Source: Desulfobacteraceae bacterium (GTDB lineage: Bacteria > Desulfobacterota > Desulfobacteria > Desulfobacterales > Desulfobacteraceae). From it: DNA of 22,118 bases. Below the pieces are notes generated by a model that worked only from the letters and a program-made list of their open reading frames with translations, searched no databases and was not told where the DNA came from. Of the stretch, positions 1 to 7,328 are shown in pieces (position 1 is the stretch's first letter; each line of letters begins with the position of its first letter). A program made the position numbers and the translations under genes. Location: contig JAFLJU010000017.1 in the NCBI GenBank assembly GCA_022712835.1, positions 1 to 22,118 on the forward strand, given 5' to 3'.

Positions 1-1288
1 TATCCTTAATGATATACTTGCGATAGGCCGATTTATCAGGTCTGCCATCGGTAAATACCACCATGGAAGAGACCGGATCCTGGCCTGAAATATTGGAATT
101 ATCAAAACACTCAATGCGCCGGGGCAACCTCTCCATCCCCATGAGAGATTTCAACAAAACCAGGGACGCTTGTTCCTCCTGTTCCTTGAGCAGAATCTTT
201 CCAAGTTCCCGGGATGCATTGACAAAGGCCATGTGTACCAACCGTTTTTTCTCCCCCCGTTCCGGACAGTGAACGAACACTTTTTTTCCCAACCCCTGGG
301 TGAGCCGTTCCTGAATTTGTGCTTTATTTTCAATAGCTTGGCTCAACAGGACAGAGACGGGCAAAAAACGGGTCTTTTCATAATATTGATCCACAAAAGC
401 CGTCAACACCTCATCCGGGCTCTTAAACCCAAGGTCCAAGGGATAATGGACCGTATCAATCAAAAGACCGGAGCGAACCATCATCACCGTCACCACGGCC
501 TTTCCTTTATCCCAGGCAAGCCCCATGACATCCCGGTCTTTCAAGTCCGGGCATACCACCACCTGTTTTTCCATGATATTTTCAATGGCAATAACCGCAT
601 CTCTCGCCTGGGCAGCCTTTTCAAATTCCTGAACACCTGCATGGGCTTTCATTTCAGTCTTAAGCCGGTTCACCACCTGCCGGGATTTTCCCCTTAAAAA
701 CAAAACCGCATCCTTTACCTGTTTTTTATATTCCCATGTGGAAACTTCATTGCAGCAGAGCCCCAGACAGGCCTTTATCTGGTAGTTGAGACAGGGCCGG
801 GACCGATTTTGAAACTGGGTATTCTGGCATTTTCTGAGCTTAAAAATCCGTTGAATCTGCTTTAGGGTTCGGTTAACACTAACAGAGGAAGAATAGGGCC
901 CGAAATAAAGGGCATGGTCATTTTTGATGTTGCGTACCCGCTGGATGGCCGGATAGGGTTCATTCATATCAATGCGCAGCAAAGGATAGTTTTTCCCATC
1001 CTTTAAAAGAACATTGTACTTTGGATTGTGCTCCTTGATAAGGTTGGCCTCAAGGATAAAAGCTTCATGGCCCGATGCGGTGATAACCAGATCGAAATCA
1101 TTGATCATCTCAATCAATACCGCTGTTTTAGTCCCCGGAATCTGTTTTGAAATAAAATAGGAGGCCAGTCTTTTTTTAAGATCCTTGGCCTTGCCCACAT
1201 AAATGATTTTCCCCCGGGCATCTTTCATCAGATAGACCCCGGGACTATGGGGGGACTGGTTGTATTTTTCCTGGAGGATCTGGTTCAT
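1..1288 (-). CDS. uvrC: UvrABC system protein C (excinuclease subunit C), N-terminal 429 residues, runs off the window edge
   Basis: UvrC makes both incisions during nucleotide excision repair after UvrB has been loaded at the lesion. Reading inward from the ATG at 1288, the frame is open for 429 codons to the window edge, so about two thirds of a usual ~600-residue protein is present. Seen: the GIY-YIG nuclease start (GVYLMKD, IYVGKAKDLKKRL, residues 17-41); a cysteine cluster at C154, C166, C174 and C178, the same numbers as the [4Fe-4S] ligands reported for E. coli UvrC; a UVR-type UvrB-binding helix pair (about 205-240); and the start of the RNase H-like second nuclease domain (RIECFDNSNISGQDPVSSM, about 391-409, with the first catalytic Asp at 396). 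It lies 46 bp after uvrB on the same strand, so co-transcription is likely. No strong Shine-Dalgarno precedes the ATG, but the N-terminus aligns well with the family. Confidence 0.96.
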   Translation of the reverse strand, partial: MNQILQEKYNQSPHSPGVYLMKDARGKIIYVGKAKDLKKRLASYFISKQIPGTKTAVLIEMINDFDLVITASGHEAFILEANLIKEHNPKYNVLLKDGKNYPLLRIDMNEPYPAIQRVRNIKNDHALYFGPYSSSVSVNRTLKQIQRIFKLRKCQNTQFQNRSRPCLNYQIKACLGLCCNEVSTWEYKKQVKDAVLFLRGKSRQVVNRLKTEMKAHAGVQEFEKAAQARDAVIAIENIMEKQVVVCPDLKDRDVMGLAWDKGKAVVTVMMVRSGLLIDTVHYPLDLGFKSPDEVLTAFVDQYYEKTRFLPVSVLLSQAIENKAQIQERLTQGLGKKVFVHCPERGEKKRLVHMAFVNASRELGKILLKEQEEQASLVLLKSLMGMERLPRRIECFDNSNISGQDPVSSMVVFTDGRPDKSAYRKYIIKD

Positions 1289-1334
1289 GGGTTTTATTCT
1301 TGGGTCACTTCTGGCCTGTGGCAATGGTCTTTAG

Positions 1335-3329
1335 TTAATCGTTCTTTATCTTATTTAATTCCTTGATTTTATCCCTATATTGGGCGGCGGATTCAAACTC
1401 CAGATTTTCAGCAGCCTTCTTCATTTTATATTCAAGGTCGGAAATGATCACCCCAAGATCCAGCTCCTCTCCTTCATAGGCCATAATCTCTTCATTAACC
1501 GCATCTTTTGTCTGCCGCGCCAAACTATCTCCCATTCCATAATCAAGGGGATTGATCTTTTTCTGGATCGTGGCCGGGACTATATTGTGTCGGGTATTGT
1601 GTTCCCGCTGGATCTCCCGGCGACGGTCGGTTTCCGACAAGGCTTTTGTCATGGACTTGGTCTCTTTTTCCGCATACATGATCACCCGGCCATACACATT
1701 TCGTGCGGCCCGTCCAAAAATCTGGATAAAAGACCGAAAGGATCGCAAAAACCCTTCCTTGTCCGCATCCAGGATGGCCACCAAAGACACTTCAGGAATA
1801 TCCAACCCTTCCCTGAGCAGATTGATCCCGATGAGCACATCAAATAGGCCCCGGCGAAGATCCTGGATAATATCAATCCGCTCCATGGTACCGATATCTG
1901 AATGCAGGTACTTCACCTTGATACCCAGATCTGAATAATAATCGGTCAGGTCCTCTGCCATTCGCTTGGTCAAAGTGGTTACCAGCACCCGTTCATGGGC
2001 TTCCACCCGTTTAATAATTTCTTCATAAAGATCATCCACCTGGGTTTTGGCGCTCCTGGTCTCTACTTCCGGATCCAGAAGACCTGTGGGACGAACAATC
2101 TGCTCTGCCACATGCTGGCCTGCCCGTTCCATTTCATAATCTGCGGGTGTGGCCGAAACATAAATGGTCTGGGGTACCAGGGCCTTGAACTCCTCAAATT
2201 GAAGGGGCCGGTTGTCGATGGCCGAAGGAAGCCTGAATCCATGTTCAACCAGGGTCAATTTTCTGGACCGATCGGCCTTGTACATGGCCCCCAGCTGGGA
2301 GACTGAGATATGACTCTCATCGAAAAAAAGCAGGAACCCGTCATGAATATAATCCAACAAAGTCGGCGGCGGTTGCCCCGGTGTCCGGCCCGTCAGGTGG
2401 CGGGAATAATTTTCAATCCCGTTACAATACCCGATTTCATTGAGCATCTCAAGATCGTACTGGGTTCTTTCCTCCAGACGCTGGGCCTCCACAAGGCGGT
2501 TCTCTGATCTTAAAAATGCCAGCCGCTCTTTCAGCTCAACAATGATACTCTCCACCGCTTTTTTTCGGGTCTGTTTTTTGGTCACATAATGGGAGGCCGG
2601 ATAGATAACCATCTGGTCATATATTTTAAGCACATCTCCCTTTAGGGGATCAATCTCTGAAATTTGCTCAATGGTATCCCCGAAAAAATCAATGCGAACG
2701 GCCCTGTCCTCTTCATAGGCCGGAAAAATCTCCAGCCGGTCCCCCCGCACCCGGAATACCCCCCTGTGAAAATCCGTATCATTTCGGGTATACTGGATAT
2801 CCACAAACCGGGTAATAAGATTTTCCCTTGAAATCTCCATATCCTGGTTCAGGGTAATCCGCAGGTCCAGATAATCTTCCGGAGCCCCAAGGCCGTAAAT
2901 ACAGGAAACAGAAGCCACCACAATAACATCTTTCCGGGCAAGCACCGAGCGGGTAGCTGAATGGCGCATCTTATCGATCACCTCGTTAATGGAGGAGTCT
3001 TTCTGGATATAGGTATCACTGGAAGGCAGGTAGGCTTCGGGCTGGTAATAGTCATAATAACTGACAAAATATTCCACACAATTGTCAGGAAACAAGGTTT
3101 TAAACTCATTATAGAGCTGGGCTGCCAGGGTCTTGTTCGGGGCAATGATCAGGCTGGGTTTTTCAACCCGGGCGATAACATTGGCCATGGTAAATGTTTT
3201 ACCGGACCCTGTCACTCCCAAAAGCACCTGGTGTTTTTCATTGGCCAAAACCCCTTTTGTCAGGTATTCAATAGCTTCCGGCTGATCCCCGGTGGGTGAA
3301 AACTCCGATACCAGATTAAAAAGACCCAT
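1335..3329 (-). CDS. uvrB: UvrABC system protein B (excinuclease subunit B)
   Basis: UvrB is the damage-verifying helicase-like ATPase of nucleotide excision repair; it receives DNA from UvrA and recruits UvrC. At 664 residues it is full length for the family. Seen: Walker A GVTGSGKT (39-46); the beta-hairpin region with [18 protein letters not shown] that clamps a DNA strand; Walker B/DEAD-like box [20 protein letters not shown] (motif III); the highly conserved [19 protein letters not shown] of the second helicase lobe; and a C-terminal UVR domain ([20 protein letters not shown]) that pairs with the UVR segment of UvrC. The ATG at 3329 begins [20 protein letters not shown], the standard family N-terminus. 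uvrC follows 46 bp downstream. Divergent from the CoA-binding gene across a 151-bp gap. Nothing looks broken. Confidence 0.98.
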   Translation of the reverse strand: MGLFNLVSEFSPTGDQPEAIEYLTKGVLANEKHQVLLGVTGSGKTFTMANVIARVEKPSLIIAPNKTLAAQLYNEFKTLFPDNCVEYFVSYYDYYQPEAYLPSSDTYIQKDSSINEVIDKMRHSATRSVLARKDVIVVASVSCIYGLGAPEDYLDLRITLNQDMEISRENLITRFVDIQYTRNDTDFHRGVFRVRGDRLEIFPAYEEDRAVRIDFFGDTIEQISEIDPLKGDVLKIYDQMVIYPASHYVTKKQTRKKAVESIIVELKERLAFLRSENRLVEAQRLEERTQYDLEMLNEIGYCNGIENYSRHLTGRTPGQPPPTLLDYIHDGFLLFFDESHISVSQLGAMYKADRSRKLTLVEHGFRLPSAIDNRPLQFEEFKALVPQTIYVSATPADYEMERAGQHVAEQIVRPTGLLDPEVETRSAKTQVDDLYEEIIKRVEAHERVLVTTLTKRMAEDLTDYYSDLGIKVKYLHSDIGTMERIDIIQDLRRGLFDVLIGINLLREGLDIPEVSLVAILDADKEGFLRSFRSFIQIFGRAARNVYGRVIMYAEKETKSMTKALSETDRRREIQREHNTRHNIVPATIQKKINPLDYGMGDSLARQTKDAVNEEIMAYEGEELDLGVIISDLEYKMKKAAENLEFESAAQYRDKIKELNKIKND

Positions 3330-3392
3330 ATTGTTTTATCCCTGTGTTCTGATTAAATACGCCCAATGGCTTCAAACTTAAGTACTTATTTC

Positions 3393-3422
3393 TTGTTATC
3401 AAGGCCGATTTGCGGGTAGACT
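3393..3422 (+). promoter_or_regulatory. Possible sigma70-type promoter for the CoA-binding gene
   Basis: TTGTTA (3393-3398) and TAGACT (3417-3422) are separated by 18 bp, about 60 bp before the ATG at 3481. Small overlapping palindromes (ACTTAAGT, AAGTACTT, CTTGTTATCAAG) lie just upstream in the divergent uvrB gap. The match is modest, so this is only a candidate. Confidence 0.3.
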
Positions 3423-3480
3423 ATACCATTCTCATAACAGATGACCAACCATATACAGGAAAAAAACCGAGGAGAAAAAA

Positions 3481-3843
3481 ATGGAAACCGTAGCCGTCAT
3501 CGGCGCAAGCCCCCTGGAAGACAGATATGCCAACAAAGCCATGCGGCTTCTGACCGCCAATGGTCACATCCCCATTCCCGTGGCGCCAAAGCATGACACC
3601 ATAGAGGGGAAAAAAGTGTATCACACCTTAACAGAGGTACCTGAAAAGATCGATACCGTAACCCTATATGTGGGCCCGGCCCGCCAGGAGGAAGTGATAA
3701 AACAGATCATCCAGGCCAAACCCCGGCGGGTGATATTTAATCCGGGCACAGAAAACCCCGAGGCCTATCCACAATTAAAGGACGCGGGTATTGATGTGAC
3801 AATCGCCTGCACCCTGGTGCTCCTGAAAACAAATCAGTATTAA
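3481..3843 (+). CDS. Small CoA-binding-domain protein (CoA_binding_2 / YccU-like)
   Basis: A 120-residue single-domain Rossmann-fold protein. The N-terminus METVAVIGASPLEDRYANKA carries the nucleotide-binding glycine turn (VIGAS) followed by the R/Y-N-K pattern usual in the small CoA-binding proteins related to the first domain of succinyl-CoA and acyl-CoA synthetases. The central stretch (PVAPKHDTIEGKKVYHTL) and RVIFNPGTENPEAY also fit that family. The expected ligand is CoA or a related nucleotide; no catalytic domain is attached, and the cellular role of these stand-alone proteins is not established. A GGAG Shine-Dalgarno 6 to 7 bases before the ATG fixes the start. It converges on dpaL with only 8 bp between the two stop codons, leaving no room for an independent terminator between them. 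Confidence 0.85.
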   Translation: METVAVIGASPLEDRYANKAMRLLTANGHIPIPVAPKHDTIEGKKVYHTLTEVPEKIDTVTLYVGPARQEEVIKQIIQAKPRRVIFNPGTENPEAYPQLKDAGIDVTIACTLVLLKTNQY

Positions 3844-3851
3844 GCCCCGGA

Positions 3852-5063
3852 TTACTGGATAATTTGCTGGATAATTTGCTGGATGATTTTCTGGTAATTT
3901 TCCGGATCCGTATCCCCTTCAGTGCTGAAACAAAGAACTGAAGAGGCCCGGTTTAATTTCATTTTTTCTTTTAAATCTGAAAATTTGGGATCCATCATCA
4001 GGCAATGGACCAGGCCCGGCCCCAGGGCACCGGACTCTCCGGAAACAATAGGAGAATCCCCAAAAATCGGACGGGCAAGCAATTGCATCCCCCGAGCCGC
4101 AACCCCATCGGAACAGGAGATAAACCCATGGGAAAAATCTCTCAAAATCTCCCAGGCAAAGGGGTTGGCTTCACCACAGGCAAGCCCGGCCATGATGGTA
4201 TTCAATTTTCCCCCAACTGGCCTTGGTTTGCCATCATCCGCCAGCGCCGAGTGGTAAAGACAATCGGCCTGGTCCGACTCCATAATATAGGTGGCAGGAC
4301 AATTCCGGTTCATCTGGTTGGCATAATAACCCAAAACCGCTGCTGCCATAGATCCCACCCCGGCCTGGACAAACATATGGGTGGGGGAACCGCCCCCCAA
4401 TTCTTCGATCTGCTCGTGACTTTCCGCTGCCATGGTGGTATATCCCTGGACAATCCAGGCCGGGATCTGTTCATATCCTTCCCAGGCCGTGTCCTGGACA
4501 ATTGTCCAGCCATTCTTTTGGGCCTCACCAGCGGCAAACCGAACCGTATCATCGTAGTTCATATCGGTCACACACACCCGGGCGCCTTCTTTTTCTATAT
4601 TCTCCACCCGGTGCTTAACCGTACCGGCCGGCATGAAAATAACCGCCTGGCACCCCAATTGTCCGGCAGCCCAGGCAAGTCCCCTCCCATGGTTACCGTC
4701 TGTGGCGGTCACAAAAACCATATTTTGAATCTTTTCTTTAATGGCAGGCTGTTTAAAATAGGCAAAATCAAGCCCGGAAACCGGCTGATTTAATTTCTCC
4801 CCCAGAATCCGTGCCAGGGCCCAGGTGGCCCCAAGGGACTTGAAGGAGTTCAAGCCGAACCGGAAGGACTCATCCTTGACATAGAAATTTTTAATGCCCA
4901 GGTGGTCTGCAAGCCCTGGCAGGCGGCACAGGGGAGTGGCCCCATAACCATCCACAGATTCATGGAAAGCCCGGACCTGTTTTACCCGGTCCGGTTTCAG
5001 ATCCTGGGGATATATGGGGGATCTTTTTTCTGGAAACACGGCTTTTATGGAAATAGTTCTCAT
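3852..5063 (-). CDS. dpaL: Diaminopropionate ammonia-lyase (PLP-dependent)
   Basis: Family function: PLP-dependent alpha,beta-elimination of 2,3-diaminopropionate (D- and L-forms, often also D-serine) to pyruvate and ammonia in the cytoplasm. The 403 residues cover the full fold-type II enzyme (E. coli YgeX is 398). Seen: the PLP lysine K75 in RFGLNSFKSLGATWAL; the substrate/phosphate region TATDGNHGRGLAWAAGQLG with D122; MPAGTVKHRVENIEKEGA; and VQDTAWEGYEQIP with D191. K75, D122 and D191 appear to correspond to the Lys and two catalytic Asp residues known in the E. coli enzyme (my alignment by eye). The last 12 residues are an odd KIIQ-QIIQ-QIIQ tail encoded by a tandem 12-bp repeat. It is the last gene of a tight operon, starting 6 bp after the sensor kinase stop. 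Other fold-II lyases (threonine dehydratase, D-serine dehydratase) are less likely because of the DpaL-specific motifs. Confidence 0.92.
   Translation of the reverse strand: MRTISIKAVFPEKRSPIYPQDLKPDRVKQVRAFHESVDGYGATPLCRLPGLADHLGIKNFYVKDESFRFGLNSFKSLGATWALARILGEKLNQPVSGLDFAYFKQPAIKEKIQNMVFVTATDGNHGRGLAWAAGQLGCQAVIFMPAGTVKHRVENIEKEGARVCVTDMNYDDTVRFAAGEAQKNGWTIVQDTAWEGYEQIPAWIVQGYTTMAAESHEQIEELGGGSPTHMFVQAGVGSMAAAVLGYYANQMNRNCPATYIMESDQADCLYHSALADDGKPRPVGGKLNTIMAGLACGEANPFAWEILRDFSHGFISCSDGVAARGMQLLARPIFGDSPIVSGESGALGPGLVHCLMMDPKFSDLKEKMKLNRASSVLCFSTEGDTDPENYQKIIQQIIQQIIQ
3855..3890. repeat. Three tandem 12-bp units at the 3' end of dpaL
   Basis: CTGGATAATTTG occurs twice in direct succession (3855-3866, 3867-3878), followed by a variant CTGGATGATTTT (3879-3890) and a decayed fourth start (CTGGTAATTTTC, 3891-3902). 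Because the unit is 12 bp, copy-number change keeps the frame and only adds or removes four residues (xIIQ) from the enzyme's C-terminus. The stop codon follows the last unit immediately. Confidence 0.9.
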
Positions 5064-5069
5064 TTCTTT

Positions 5070-6395
5070 TTATTCCTTTCTTTTTTTGGGTTGTTGCAAG
5101 TGAAATTCCTGATTCACGGGCAGCATCATGGTGAACCTGGCGCCCTGGAAGGGGGATTGTCCCACGGTGATGGTCCCCCCATGCCATCGGGTGATCCGTT
5201 TGGCAATAGCCAGGCCCAGCCCATATCCCCCGGAATCCCTGGACCGGCTCCCATCCATGCGGAAAAAGGGCTCAAAAATTTTATCCCGGGTATCCTTAGG
5301 GATACCCGGCCCATCATCGTCCACGTGGATATGCATCCGGTCCGATCCCGGTTCAAAGAGGATTTCCACCCGGGTGTCAGCATATCTCACCCCATTGCGA
5401 ATCAAGTTTCTCACGGCCCATCCCAGGTAAACCGGCTCAAAACGAGCAATAAAATGAGAAATTTCGGGCAGGGTTTTAAAATGAATAAGATGAGCCGCCC
5501 CCTTTTGTTCCCGCCGAACAAGGCCCGAAAGCCAGGAAACCAGTTCATGATTGGACAATCGGTGTGATGTCTCTGGTTCCTGCTCAAACTTGGCATAGGT
5601 GAGCATTTCATCCACCAGGGTTTCAATTTCTTGCACATCCTGACCAATCTCCCCCATATAATTGGTGGTGCCGGGTTTTCTTGAAACATCCTCTCCGGCC
5701 ATTTCCAAGCTGAATTTGATTCTGGCAAGGGGGGTTCTAATCTCATGGGAAACACTGTTGACAAGGTCTTTTTGGGAGGAGATCAACCGTTGCGCCTTAT
5801 CGGCATTGCTATTAAACCCTCGGGCAATATGGGTCAGGGAGGATATTTTAGAGACCCTTACCCGGGCATTATAATCTCCTGCAATAAAACGGGAAGCGGT
5901 GTTTTCCATTTTTTTAACATCCCAGTTAAAAAAAATGGTCCAGGCCAGGGCTGGCAGGATTAAAAGAATCATAAAAATCAGTAAGAAAAGAGGGATAGCT
6001 TGGTGATGAAGCCTCTCGCCCGGAAACGGCCCTCCCATGGTCAGGACCTGATCCCCCAACCGCATCACCAGTATATGCCGGTCCTCTTCCTCAACGATCA
6101 GGCCAGCCAGAAAATCCTGCTGCGCCCCTTGGTCCACCTGAATTTCATCCAACCGATAAAGACCGAGGGGATAACCGAACCGAGGCGAAAGCGCTTCAAG
6201 TTCCTGTTTCTGAGCCTCGGGGTCCATCCCCGCCAGCCGCTCGGCAACCAAAAAGAAAGTCCCCTTTGAAATATCCTGTTTGGCTTTGAGCACCTCCTCT
6301 TTAAACAGGCCATTTATAATATGGCTGACCCCATGGGGAAGGGTAAACAAAATGCCAACCAGAAGAATATAAACCGTAATAAAAATTCGTTTCAT
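5070..6395 (-). CDS. RstB-like membrane sensor histidine kinase
   Basis: Inner-membrane sensor kinase of 441 residues that should phosphorylate the response regulator encoded just upstream. Seen: first membrane helix (about 3-20); a periplasmic sensor segment (about 25-132); second membrane helix (IPLFLLIFMILLILPALAW, 134-152); HAMP linker (about 155-207); phospho-acceptor H217 in SVSHEIRTPLARIKFSLEM; N box NLIRNGVRYA (330-339); G boxes DDDGPGIP (359-366) and GGYGLGLAI (389-397). The wording SHEIRTPLARIKFSLEM, LTYAKFEQ and IFEPFFRMDGSRSRDSGG strongly recalls the E. coli RstB subfamily. The periplasmic domain has no motif I can name, so its signal is unknown. It starts 5 bp after the regulator stop and is followed by dpaL after 6 bp. 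The regulator partner is RstA-like, which supports the subfamily call. Confidence 0.92.
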   Translation of the reverse strand: MKRIFITVYILLVGILFTLPHGVSHIINGLFKEEVLKAKQDISKGTFFLVAERLAGMDPEAQKQELEALSPRFGYPLGLYRLDEIQVDQGAQQDFLAGLIVEEEDRHILVMRLGDQVLTMGGPFPGERLHHQAIPLFLLIFMILLILPALAWTIFFNWDVKKMENTASRFIAGDYNARVRVSKISSLTHIARGFNSNADKAQRLISSQKDLVNSVSHEIRTPLARIKFSLEMAGEDVSRKPGTTNYMGEIGQDVQEIETLVDEMLTYAKFEQEPETSHRLSNHELVSWLSGLVRREQKGAAHLIHFKTLPEISHFIARFEPVYLGWAVRNLIRNGVRYADTRVEILFEPGSDRMHIHVDDDGPGIPKDTRDKIFEPFFRMDGSRSRDSGGYGLGLAIAKRITRWHGGTITVGQSPFQGARFTMMLPVNQEFHLQQPKKRKE

Positions 6396-6400
6396 GGGGG

Positions 6401-7117
6401 TTACGCCCAGGCATCTTCAACAAAAAGGTACCCGCTTCCCCAGACCGTTTTAATCCGAAAGGGCTGATCCGGGTGATCCTGTACTTTTTTCCTGAGCCGG
6501 GAAACGGCCACATCAATGGACCGGTCTACCCCGTCATATTCAACCCCTTTAACCACCTGGCATAAAAGATCCCTGTCCAGCACCTCACCGGCCCTGGAGG
6601 CCAAAAGCCAAAGAAGATCGAACTCAGTGGTGGAAAGCGCCAAAGCCGTGTTGTTGAGCATCGCATTTCTGGATAAAAGATTCAGCGCCAACCCCCCGAA
6701 GTTTATTTTTTTGGGGGACTTGAGCCCGGACGTTTCCAAATAATTGCAGGTCCGCCTGAAAAGGGCCCGGATTCTAGCCAGTAACACCCTGGGTTCCACG
6801 GGTTTTTTCACATAGTCATCAGCTCCAAGCTCAAGTCCGGCCACCTGATCCATGTCATCCTCCCGGGCGGTAAGAATCAAAATAGGCCCTTTATATCGAC
6901 TCCTGACATCCCGGCAGATGGAAAGCCCATCCTTTCCCGGAAGCATCAGATCCAGAATAACAAGGTCCGGCGCTTCGTCTATGATCCTTTTCACCGCCCT
7001 GTCCCCACGGTATTCCACCTGTATATCATAGGCCTGTTTTTCCAGATACTCTTTGACCAGGGCGGACAATCTCACATCATCCTCCACCAATAATATTTTG
7101 TTTTTATCTTTTCCCAT
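6401..7117 (-). CDS. RstA-like response regulator, OmpR/PhoB family
   Basis: DNA-binding response regulator, 238 residues from the chosen ATG at 7117. Seen: receiver domain with the acidic pocket VEDD (11-14), phospho-acceptor D56 in DLVILDLMLPGKDG, conserved T83 and K105 (DYVKKP); then a winged-helix C-terminal domain (about 137-235) with LSTTEFDLLWLLASRAGEV, the recognition region YDGVDRSIDVAVSRLRKKV and wing RIKTVWGSGYLF. The terms GPILILTAREDDMDQVAGLE and GVEYDGVDRSIDVAVSRLRK match E. coli RstA closely. An upstream in-frame ATG at 7144 would add nine residues (MHSKRREIR); I prefer 7117 because GGGAG sits 6 bases before it and the receiver begins directly after. First gene of the regulator-kinase-dpaL operon; the palindrome at 7180-7189 in its promoter could be its own operator. 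Confidence 0.93.
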   Translation of the reverse strand: MGKDKNKILLVEDDVRLSALVKEYLEKQAYDIQVEYRGDRAVKRIIDEAPDLVILDLMLPGKDGLSICRDVRSRYKGPILILTAREDDMDQVAGLELGADDYVKKPVEPRVLLARIRALFRRTCNYLETSGLKSPKKINFGGLALNLLSRNAMLNNTALALSTTEFDLLWLLASRAGEVLDRDLLCQVVKGVEYDGVDRSIDVAVSRLRKKVQDHPDQPFRIKTVWGSGYLFVEDAWA

Positions 7118-7165
7118 TCTGATCTCCCGGCGTTTGGAATGCATATTGCCTTTTGATACCCCATT

Positions 7166-7195
7166 TGAATAGCATTAATTCTGTACAGAGGCCAA
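7166..7195 (-). promoter_or_regulatory. Candidate promoter of the regulator-kinase-dpaL operon
   Basis: On the minus strand TTGGCC (7195-7190) and TATTCA (7171-7166) are 18 bp apart, giving a start of transcription near 7159. The hexamers are only fair matches to sigma70, as expected for an activated promoter. The whole spacer's upstream half is taken by the palindrome listed at 7180-7189. Confidence 0.35.
7180..7189. promoter_or_regulatory. Perfect palindrome TCTGTACAGA, possible operator
   Basis: A perfect 10-bp palindrome placed between the candidate -35 and -10 of the response-regulator operon. Position suggests a repressor or autoregulation site, but the palindrome is short and no second copy was noticed in the window. 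Confidence 0.3.
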
Positions 7196-7274
7196 AACAA
7201 AAATGTTTCAAATTGTAATCCATTCACAAGGGTCAAAATACGGATACCCCAACTTTCCCTCTTTTCTCCGGGCC

Positions 7275-7304
7275 TTGAATATGATAATTATTTAGGGTTA
7301 TATT
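7275..7304 (+). promoter_or_regulatory. Candidate sigma70 promoter of glnS
   Basis: TTGAAT (7275-7280), 18-bp AT-rich spacer, TATATT (7299-7304), predicting transcription start near 7311 and a very short leader before the glnS ATG at 7329, which still contains the ribosome binding site AGAGGAA. Confidence 0.45.
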
Positions 7305-7328
7305 AAAATCCAAATACAAGAGGAACAA

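Noticed and set aside
170..697. Open frame of 175 codons on the plus strand
   Set aside because: It is antisense to uvrC, whose minus-strand frame shows clear family motifs; the plus-strand translation has no recognisable pattern.
4005..4793. Open frame of 262 codons on the plus strand
   Set aside because: Shadow of dpaL on the other strand; Pro/Gly/His-rich translation typical of antisense reading in this GC-rich codon use.
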